Part shown: positions 56,725 through 64,000 of the stretch, piece by piece
How positions within the stretch are numbered: the first letter of the stretch is position 1
How the letters are laid out: every line of letters starts with the position of its first letter
From: Zygnema cylindricum
Lineage: Eukaryota; Streptophyta; Zygnematophyceae; Zygnematales; Zygnemataceae
NCBI GenBank assembly: GCA_037447655.1
Contig: JBBHKE010001659.1
Coordinates: forward strand, 1 to 64,000
Direction of reading: 5' to 3'
Length of the DNA stretch: 64,000 bases
Notes under the pieces: generated by a model
Database searches by the model: none
Told to the model about the DNA's origin: nothing
The model's input: only the letters and a program-made list of their open reading frames with translations
Position numbers and translations under genes: made by a program

Positions 56725-57550
56725 TTCGAAATCAAGGGATACGGGAGAAACCGAGTTTGTTCGAAAGAATCCACGAGAACCATCTATTCCGGCCTCAGAT
56801 TTTGAGGGGGGAAAGAGAAGTAGTAAAAGACTGCAAGAAAAACAGGTTAATAACAAGGTAACAAAACTATCTCATCAAGATGAACCTCAAACTTATGGAG
56901 AGGCGATGACTTGTCCAGAAAGAAATCGGTGGAAGACAGCCATCAATGAAAAGATGGCCTCAATTATGGCAGCCGATACTTGGGAGCTGGTGGATTGTCC
57001 ACCTAATCGAAAACCAATCGGTTGTAAGTGGGTTTTCAAATTAAAACTGAACCCAGATAACACAATCAAGCGCTATAAGGCCCGACTAGTGGCAAAGGGA
57101 TTTACACAAAAGGAGGGAATTGACTACCAGGAAACCTTTGCCTCGGTGGTCAGATTTCCCTCCGTCCGCATACTTCTCAGCCTGGCAGCAGCGGAAGACA
57201 TGGAAGTGCACCAGATGGACATCAAAACAGCCTTTTTGCATGGAGAATTGGAAGAGGAGATCTTCATGCGACAACCCGAAGGGTTTGTGGAAGAAGGAGA
57301 TGAGAGTAAGGTATGCCGGCTGATTAAATCTCTTTATGGTTTGAAACAGGCGCCTCGATAGTGGAATAAGAAGCTTGATGAGTTTCTTATCGGTCTGGGA
57401 TATATCCGCATCAGCTCAGATCACTCAATCTATGTTTTCGAAGATGAGGAAGGTTTTATATTTATTGCAATTTATGTTGATGATTTGCTTGTTTTAAGTA
57501 AATCAATGGAAAAAAATTAATAAACTGAAAACCATTCTTAAGGGGAGATT
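56711..57550 (+). pseudogene. C2 reverse transcriptase, N-terminal and palm
   Basis: The frame 56711-57361 contains RWKTAINEKMASIMAADTWE, GCKWVFKLKLNPDNTIKRYK, HQMDIKTAFLHGELEEEIFM and [14 protein letters not shown] at 57359 (CAG likely) is followed in frame by IAIYVDDLLVLS (catalytic Asp pair, about 57475-57488). An extra base in an A run at about 57511-57518 shifts the frame. Confidence 0.92.
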
Positions 57551-57945
57551 TGAAATGAAGGATATAGGGGAAGCAAAATATATTTTGGGAATTCAAGTAG
57601 AGAGAGACCCAAAAAGAAAAATTATAAGATTGACTCAAAAGGAAGCAATAGGGAACATGCTTGAAAAAATTCAAATGGATAAAGCTAATAGCTGTACAAC
57701 TCCAATCGAATTGAAGAAGGGAAGTGAGGGGAGTGAGGAAGAAGGAATCATAGTCTTAGACGAGGAATTATCTCCTGAAGAACAGAAGTTCATGCAGACT
57801 ATTCTTTACAGACAAGTAGTGGGAAGTCTAATCTATTTTATGAATTGTACCCGGCCGGATTTAGCTGCAGCTGAAGGAGTGCTGAGTAGAAGTCTAAATG
57901 CTCCCACTAAGAGGGATTAGGAGGCAGCTAAGAGAGTCCTTAGAT
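57551..57945 (+). pseudogene. C2 reverse transcriptase thumb / connection
   Basis: The frame 57555-57920 has MKDIGEAKYILGIQVERD, YRQVVGSLIYFMNCTRPDLA and ends at TAG 57918, where Trp (TGG) is expected before EAAKRVLRYL. Confidence 0.9.
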
Positions 57946-58469
57946 ATTTGATAGGAATTAGGGATCTATGGTTGCATTTGGGTGGTGAGAATACTGACAT
58001 CACTACTTGGAGTGATTCCAGTTATGGTGATGCTCCGATGAGGAGATGCACTTCTGGATATGTATTATATGTGGGTGATGGGGCTTGCTGTTGGAGTAGC
58101 AAACAGCAAAAGGTTATTGCTCAGTCCACCATGGAGGCTGAGTATATGGCCTCTTGCTCTGCTGTAAAAGAATTGATGTGGGTCAAGTCTTTGCTTGGTG
58201 AGCTTGGTCATTTTAAGAGTGGTGTGCAGAAAATATTTTGTGATAATGAGGCAGCAATTGCTATTTCTGCCAATCCTAAACATCATTTTAAAGCCAAACA
58301 CATGGACATCAGACTCAGCTTTGTTAGAGAGAAAGTAGAAAATAAAATAATCAGTTTAGAGTACCGACCAGATAGTGAGATGGTAGCAGATATGATGACC
58401 AAACCTGTGCCTTCCCCTAAACTAATTTTCTGCAGGGAGAAGTGTGGTCTGAAATTAAAGATTGACTAG
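57946..58469 (+). pseudogene. C2 RNase H
   Basis: The open frame 57948-58469 is complete over the domain: TTWSDSSYGDAPMRRCTSGY (Asp), QSTMEAEYMASCSAVKEL (Glu), IFCDNEAAIAISANPKHHF (Asp) and the terminal MVADMMTKPVPSPKL block. All catalytic acids are present. Confidence 0.92.
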
Positions 58470-58482
58470 AAAATAAGGGGAG
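58470..58482 (+). other. C2 polypurine tract
   Basis: GAAAATAAGGGGAG abuts the 3' LTR start at 58483. Confidence 0.85.
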
Positions 58483-59529
58483 TGTATTAAATAATGGTTT
58501 TTAAGTATTTTTTATGTCTGAATAGAAATAAAGAAGCCGAGGCAGTCTACCTCTAACTTCTTTCTTCAACTCTCAAACTTGTCGCAGTCACTGAGAAATT
58601 GGAGAGGAAGCTAGAGCCATGGCTACCTAGGCTATCCTGAGGTTTACGAGAAATTTATATTAGTCAAGGGATTAATTACTAAAAGGTATGTGCCGGCAAC
58701 AGGATTTGATCCTGGTACTTGCCGGCCGTTAGAGAATAGATAGCCGGTAGCCTTAGCCGTTAAGTCTAGAAGTAGTCTTACATAGTATATAGTACGATAA
58801 TGATTTAAACATGTACACGTAGGATAAATCATTTAACTATAACTGTTAACGGGATACATAGATATGGTAGTGTAAAAGTACGAATTGCGGTACGGTAAGA
58901 AATCAATACCGCGCATTGATTTCGTAAGCGAAACAAATACCGCGCATGTATTTATTACGGCTACGATCAAATGCGAGTTTAATCGGACGGCCGCAATTAG
59001 CGCCGAGATCGCGGAAGGAGAATTCGGCGGTTTGTGGGCATCGCCACATCGGATGACACGTGGCGATGTAACATTGGAGCGCGGCATCTCTGAGGATTAA
59101 AGGAGCGAATCCGGGTATTCCACGTGTGGACATTTAGGCCATGTCGTACAATGTCCGTACATAAAGTACACTGGCAGCTGTACTTTTGCGTACGGAACTG
59201 TATTCCGATTGGTTCCGTACATCAGTAGATAGAGTCTGTGAGAGAGATAGGACTTAGAAAAATTAGAAGATAGGACCCTCTCTCCCAGAGAGCTTCTGTA
59301 CAAAAGGTCAACTTTGACCCTCTATAACTTACTGCTCAGGGGAGCAAATTCAGAGATTTTTTTTGCTATCGACTCAACGGAGTCTTGCCTTCACAGGGGT
59401 GAAGGTGGTCAGAGTTTTTGTCTGCTAGGGTGGCAATTATTTTTGCTTAAACACAAAGGGGTCAGGATTATCCTGAAGGCTTCTTGGAAGCTGTCCACTC
59501 TGAGGACTTATGGAGGTCTCAGAGTTTCA
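58483..59529 (+). repeat. C2 3' LTR
   Basis: 1047 bp, TGTATTAAATAATGG...GAGTTTCA, followed by the duplication TTTTT (59530-59534). Confidence 0.93.
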
Positions 59530-59534
59530 TTTTT

Positions 59535-59640
59535 GGGAGTTATCGTCTTGAGGTCGAAAAAACTGTATTTGTTCCAACAGATGTGTGTTGAAGCTCCGTT
59601 ATCTATGATCTATTCGTATCACTTTGACCTTCCATAGCTG
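59535..59640 (-). pseudogene. element B protease start
   Basis: On the minus strand IIDNGASTHICWNKYSFFDL is visible; the active site reads D-N-G where D-S-G is usual. It is cut by C2 and continues at 53093. Confidence 0.85.
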
Positions 59641-60539
59641 CCGCCGTTGCGAATAATTTTGTTTCTTCACTTTCAGCATAAGACAATGGGTCATCTTCTT
59701 TTGTTGTAGAGCCCAAGAAGAGAGCAGTTCCCCGAGAAGAGTTCCCAGAAAAGCCCTTATGATATGGGCTCTGCTGCCAGCCTGGACGATATAATTGTGT
59801 TTCATTCGCCTTTTTGAGCTTCAAACAGTACTTGTATCCATGTCCATTTTCACAGCAGTAAAAGCAAGTGGTAGACTGTCTATTTGACCTATAGTTATAC
59901 TGATTTAGATTTTGATTTTTATTTTGATTTTTGTTTTTATTAGGTACAGTTTTCTTGACAAAGTCTATGTTCAAAGCTTCTACCTTTCTCTCTCCATGAA
60001 GTATTTTAGTAGTTCTTTCTTCTTCTAAGATCAGATTGTATACTAACTGAAATGTCCAGCTAGATTTATCATGAGTTTTCAGCTGGACAAACACTCCTTT
60101 GATAGTACTAGGGAGTCCTCTAACAAGTAAGGCTGCCTGCTATAACTTAGGAAATGAGCCACCAGCAGACAAATGTGCATCAATAAGAGCACGGAAATTA
60201 TCACAGTACTCCACCATACTCCCCCCGGAGTATTTATAGTCCCAGATTTGTCCAGCCACTAGAAGTTCCTCTTGGACATTAGATTTGTCAAAAGCAGTTT
60301 TTAGTGATTCCCATATTTCTTTCGCTTTCTTCATTTTGAGCCTAGTCATTACCAAATTCTCTGAGATGCACAGAATCAGATTGTTTCGCGCCAATGAGTT
60401 TTTCTTCGCCCAGCTCGGATCTGTTTCATCTAAATACCATCCAAGACCCCCAATAAATCAACATTTTCAAATGTGGATACAACCGTCGCTGCCTAGTAAG
60501 CATACTTTTGGCCATTGAATATGAGAATTCTTGATGAAA
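59600..60539 (-). pseudogene. element B gag
   Basis: Minus-strand frames 60394-60140 (MKKAKEIWESLKTAFDKSNV, SGGSMVEYCDNFRALIDAHL) and 60094-59603 form a copia UBN2-type gag. The zinc knuckle CFYCCENGHGYKYC (C-x2-C-x4-H-x4-C) lies at about 59865-59820, preceded by an Asn/Gln/Lys-rich stretch. Stops near 60137 and frame changes near the N-terminus break it. Confidence 0.9.
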
Positions 60540-60550
60540 GGCCCATAACC
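60540..60550 (-). other. element B primer-binding site (half-tRNA type, decayed)
   Basis: The minus strand reads GGTTATGGGCC after the 5' LTR, the first 11 bases of the same anticodon-arm complement. Confidence 0.8.
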
Positions 60551-61534
60551 TATTGTTCTACAACCACAACAGGAGAAGACCCTGCAGCACTAGTCGTGGG
60601 AGTAGACATTTACAACAGAAGCTATCAAGCACCCTACTCAACAGCCAACTTCAAGATATAACAGAATGGAACTCAGTGATCTTTGCAAACCCAAATTCTG
60701 CATAATAGTAGTAAACAGAGTGTAGAATCACTCCACAAAGTTTCAACTCAATTGATCCGGTCAACCATAAGATATTCACACTGCAGATTCATAAAAACTT
60801 CCTTAGTTGATTAATATCCCAAGACTTGGATGATCACAATTTGTCCAAGTCCTAAACTATATACTCACAGTGAGTATCTACTGGTCACACTAATTTAAGT
60901 GACTATACTACAGTACTGTCTTATGCTACGACAAAGTACTAAAACTGTACTTACTATTCTAAGAGTACTTCCAAAACCTAATTTTGCCTTTTCTCTAAAT
61001 CTGAATAGTGCGACACTATTTTAAATTAGTTAAACTACAAATCCTTGTTTCCAGATATTTACAAATAGGAGGCCGTACATTAAATGTTCCTTGTGCTTAG
61101 TCAGCTGTGGTCCATAGCATCCGGCCGATTGTTGTCGTGCAGTACGAAGCACATGATACGGTCCAAGTGTGCTTCGTCATTTGTGGTCCCTTCTAAATCG
61201 TGTCCGTCAATTTGATGTCAATCAACGACCCTTCTTGGGTGACCGTACCATACTTTTCCAGATATGCCGTTTGTATTCTTTTCTTCCGATTTCATCAATC
61301 TGCTCGTTAATCTCCGGACACGTGTACCTGGTCATCGGCGCTACTTTGTGAAACCTGCAACACCCTTTTCCTGCCGACGCGAGTCTAACTAGCCGTACAG
61401 TACACTTTCTTAGTCTACTGTTACTGTAACACTATTTGAGGTAAGTAATACTGGTTTTAATTTCCGAAAATACTCTAAGTCCTTAATTCCTCATCATAAC
61501 TCTATCTACTGAGTAAAGATTTCCAATTTCAACA
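60551..61534 (-). repeat. element B 5' LTR
   Basis: 984 bp. It gives the uninterrupted version of the sequence that A split in the 3' LTR. It ends at CA 61533-61534, next to the duplication CTTGT. Confidence 0.92.
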
Positions 61535-62179
61535 CTTGTTGAAGTCACTGAGAAGTTGGAGAGGAAGCTAGAGCCATGGCTACCTAGGCTATCCAGAGGT
61601 TTACGGGAAATAGATTAGTAGATTTACGGATAGGTAGTTTATTTACTAAATGAGGAGATGTTGAATCCAGGATTTGATCCTGGTACTTGCCGTCCAATAA
61701 AGCCGCCGGTAGCCGGTAGACTTATCCATTAAGTCTAGGACTAGAGTTACATGCCATAGGGTTTGTTAATTATTTATATGTTACGACGTAGGATAATTCA
61801 TCTAACGGCAACTGTTTACGCGATATATTTATTTAGTTATGTAAAAGTACGGATTACGATACGGATAAGAAACAAGTACCGCGCATTTGTTTCTTTAAAC
61901 AAAACAAATATTGCACAAGTATTTATGACGGCTACGATTGAAATTTGCATTCAATCGGACGGCCGGGGAGAATGCCGAGATTGCGGAAGAGAATCTCGAC
62001 GGTTTGAGGTCATCACCACATGGGATGGCACGTGGCACAATTACGTTGGATCACAGAATCTCCAAGGATTACGCGACCGAATCTGGATATGACATGTGTC
62101 GACATTTAGGCCATGTCATAAAATATTCGTATAGAAAGTACACCGGCATTTATACTTTTGTGTACAACAGTGTAATATG
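61535..62179 (+). repeat. C-family LTR 'D', right part
   Basis: It resumes the LTR cut at 43164 (GAAGTCACTGAGAAGTTGGA, then GCTAGAGCCATGGCTACCTA). It includes a tRNA-like segment (about 61670-61745) and stops at 62179, where element E starts. Confidence 0.88.
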
Positions 62180-63245
62180 ATGTAGAAATTAATGGTTCCT
62201 TTTTAAGTATTTTCTAGGTCTAAATTAAAATACAGAAAGATGCCGAGGCAGTCTATCTCTAACTTCTCTCTCTCTAACTCCCACACTTGTCGCAGTCACT
62301 GGGAAGTTGGAGTGAAAGCTAGAGCCATGGCTGCCTAGGCTATCAAGAGGTTTACGGGAAATATATAAGTTTATTTACCGATAAGTTTATTTACTAAAAG
62401 GGTAGATGTCAGAACCAAGATTTGATCACGGTACCTGGGGAATGTTGGATAGCTGGTAGCCGGTAGTCCTAACCGTTAAGTCTAAGTGTAATGATATATT
62501 ATAGAGAGTTTGATATTTATTTAAATATTATTACGTAGGATAATTCATTTAACTACAACTGTTTAGGGGATACATAGATCCAGTTATGTAAAACTATAGA
62601 TTACGGTATGAATAAAAAACTAGTACCGCGCATTTATTTCTTTAAACGAAACAAATACCGCGCATGTATTTATGACGGCTACGATTGAAATCTGCATTCA
62701 TCGGAAGGCCGAAAAGAAAGTCGAGATCGCGGAAGAGAATCTCGGCGGTTTGTGGTCATCGCCACATCGGTGACACGTGGAAAATTTCCGTTGGATCGCG
62801 GCATCCCTGGGGATTACGGGACCGAACCCGGATATGATATGTGTCGACTTTTAGGCCATGTTGTACAGTTTCCGTACAGAAAGTACACCAGCAGCAGTAC
62901 TTTTGTATACGGAAGTGTAACATGATTGGTTCCGTACATCAGTAGATAGAGTTTGTGAGAGAGATAGGACTTAGAAAAAATTGGTAGATATGACCCTCTC
63001 TTCAGAGAACTTCTGTACAAAAGGTCAACTTTGACCCTCCAAAACTTACTGCTCAGGGGAGCGAATTCAGAGATTCTTTTTGCTATCGACTCAAGGGAGT
63101 CTTTCCTTCACGGGGGTGAAGTTGGTCAGGTTTTTGTTTGCCAGGGTGGCAGTTATTCTTGCTGAAACACAAAGGGGTCAGGGTTATCCTATAGGCTTCT
63201 TGGAAGCTGTCCACTCTGAGGACTTATGGAGGTTTTAGAGTTTTA
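62180..63245 (+). repeat. element E 5' LTR
   Basis: Diverged from C1 and C2 but collinear throughout. The tRNA-like block is at about 62406-62490. The terminal CA is decayed to TA. Confidence 0.88.
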
Positions 63246-63259
63246 GGTTTTGGGCCCAC
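63246..63259 (+). other. element E primer-binding site (half-tRNA type)
   Basis: GGTTTTGGGCCCAC, one mismatch to the initiator tRNA-Met anticodon-arm complement. Confidence 0.82.
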
Positions 63260-63564
63260 CCTCTAGGGTACCCATTTTTAATGGAACTGGCTTCATATAC
63301 TGCGAAAGTATGATGATGAAGCTCTATGGAAGAAAAGGTTTTGGGGGATAGTGAGTGGACGAGTGGGGCGTCCATCAAGTCTTAGAGTCCCTCCACGGTT
63401 TGGAGGAAGCAGATTCACAAGGAAAGCAGATCCATCTTCAACGGAGTAGAAAAAGGAAGGAGAGGTGATAGACAAAGCAACGAGAAAGATACGACCTCAC
63501 CAATAGCAACTGGTTTAGCATTCATGTCACCTATTCCGAGGAACGAGGAGAATGATACTCATAC
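63260..63564 (+). pseudogene. element E gag fragment
   Basis: Collinear with the C2 gag start up to GAACGAGGAGAATGATACT (63541-63559), with stops and indels. The remainder is absent or displaced by F. Confidence 0.75.
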
Positions 63565-64000
63565 TGTTGAAATAAGTAGTTTTTAATATATTTTCTAGGT
63601 CTAAATTTATTAGAAAAGAAAAAATAGGCAGCTTGCCTCTATCTCTTCTCTCTCTCTCGCCCCCATACTTGTTGTAGTCATTGAAGGAGAGAGAGAGAGA
63701 GCAATGGAGCCATGGCTGCCTCAACTCCATAGGAAGGACTAAAGAGTGGCTTAAGCCACTCTCAACAAAAGGTTGAGTCCGGAAGGACTCGAACCCCCGA
63801 CCGGTAGAGCGCGGCGTAGCCGTTAGCTCTAACCAGTCTGTCGTAGAAGTCCGTTAGGAGATATTGGGTTTCATTAGTATTTAAACTATTGTAATGTACT
63901 AGATTCATTTAACTGAAACCCTCAACGCCACACATAGATACAGTTCTACGAAATACGAAGTACTGTACTTGTTTGAAATGGATATCGCGCATTTTGTTTC
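63565..64000 (+). repeat. C-family LTR 'F' (runs off the window)
   Basis: It starts TGTTGAAATAAGTAG, then ATTTTCTAGGTCTAAAT as in the other C-family LTRs, a GA run (63687-63702) and a well preserved tRNA-like block. The subfamily is distinct from C1/C2, with a start like the solo LTR at 42105. Confidence 0.82.
63769..63845 (-). other. tRNA-like segment in C-family LTR (antisense)
   Basis: The minus strand carries GGGTTCGAGTCC (63796-63785), close to the box-B/T-loop consensus, and TGGTTAGAGC (63835-63826), a box-A-like word, 29 bp apart as in a tRNA gene. A convincing acceptor stem is not seen, so a functional tRNA gene is unlikely. Equivalent, more decayed blocks occur in all other C-family LTRs. 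Confidence 0.6.

Larger units (their letters stand above)
53094..59529 (+). mobile_element. copia element C2 (near-complete)
   Basis: 6.4 kb, LTRs 53094-54131 and 58483-59529, half-tRNA primer site, gag-PR-IN-RT-RNase H in copia order, purine tract AATAAGGGGAG before the 3' LTR, and the duplication TTTTT (53089-53093 and 59530-59534). About nine lesions inactivate it. It is inserted in B's protease gene in the opposite orientation. Confidence 0.94.
43165..61534 (-). mobile_element. Ty1/copia element B (host of A, C1 and C2 insertions)
   Basis: It reads on the minus strand: 5' LTR (61534-60551), primer site, gag, protease start, [C2], protease end, integrase, RT, [deletion with C1], 3' LTR remnant (47485-43165, split by A). 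The 5-bp duplication CTTGT flanks the whole (43160-43164 and 61535-61539), and the C-family LTR D continues on the other side. The RNase H and the 3' end of RT are missing. Confidence 0.92.
62180..63564 (+). mobile_element. copia element E (C family, truncated)
   Basis: LTR 62180-63245 (TGTAGAAATTAATGG...), primer site GGTTTTGGGCCCAC (63246-63259, one mismatch), then a decayed gag start collinear with C2 54155-54440. It is interrupted at 63564 by the LTR of F. Confidence 0.88.

Noticed and set aside
63769-63845. Functional tRNA gene on the minus strand
   Set aside because: Box-like words and a T-arm-like segment exist, but no seven-base-pair acceptor stem or clear anticodon arm can be drawn. 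The same block recurs in decayed form in sister LTRs.

Overview
The window is a retrotransposon-dominated stretch of a plant nuclear genome, and no intact host gene can be supported anywhere in the 64 kb. The evidence for a plant is a chromodomain Ty3/gypsy element, several Ty1/copia families whose primer sites match plant initiator tRNA-Met, degenerate CCCTAAA-type repeats, and Tourist-like and other small terminal-inverted-repeat elements. Two fragments of a non-LTR element with a zinc motif and a probable restriction-like endonuclease, plus a possible tyrosine-recombinase remnant, hint at a seed-free plant such as a bryophyte, lycophyte or fern. That assignment is inference only.

Region 1-15.2 kb. 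A decayed non-LTR retroelement fragment (minus strand, about 0.46-1.1 kb) is followed by a Ty1/copia element, Copia-I (2033-15183, target-site duplication CAAGA). Its 5' LTR was split by a complete 7.2-kb Ty3/gypsy chromovirus (2678-9884, duplication AATTG). The chromovirus carries gag, protease, RT, RNase H, integrase and a chromodomain, then an additional downstream ORF of unknown function. All pol genes are broken by stops and frameshifts.

Region 15.2-43 kb. This is an intergenic patchwork. It contains GA/CT-rich low-complexity tracts, a dispersed family of TIR elements that start TACACC with palindromic head-to-head junctions, a second non-LTR fragment (18.5-19.3 kb), telomere-like 20-mers (21.1 kb), a possible tyrosine-recombinase fragment (21.4-22.0 kb), and a decayed minus-strand Ty3/gypsy pol (23.6-26.4 kb). 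It also contains two single LTRs related to element A below (27.7-28.8 and 32.9-34.6 kb, the second carrying a Tourist-like MITE with a TTA duplication), diverged tandem repeats (29.1-30.0 and 35.0-35.5 kb), an 808-bp foldback element with an 8-bp duplication (31.15-31.96 kb), and a solo LTR with a duplication of ATTTT (40.9-42.1 kb).

Region 43-64 kb. This is a deep nest of copia-type elements that can be partly ordered from target-site duplications. A C-family LTR (D) was hit by minus-strand copia element B (43165-61534, duplication CTTGT). B was then hit by three elements: A, a non-coding LTR element with nearly identical LTRs (43498-47120, duplication TCTAC); C1, a deletion derivative (47486-50957); and C2, a near-complete but mutated copia element (53094-59529, duplication TTTTT). 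C-family elements E and F follow at the right edge.

One feature unites the copia-type elements. Every preserved primer-binding site reads GGTTATGGGCCCAC or a close variant, which is complementary to the anticodon arm of plant initiator tRNA-Met (half-tRNA priming). The gypsy element instead uses the tRNA 3' end. The C-family LTRs also carry an antisense tRNA-like segment with box-A/box-B-like motifs.
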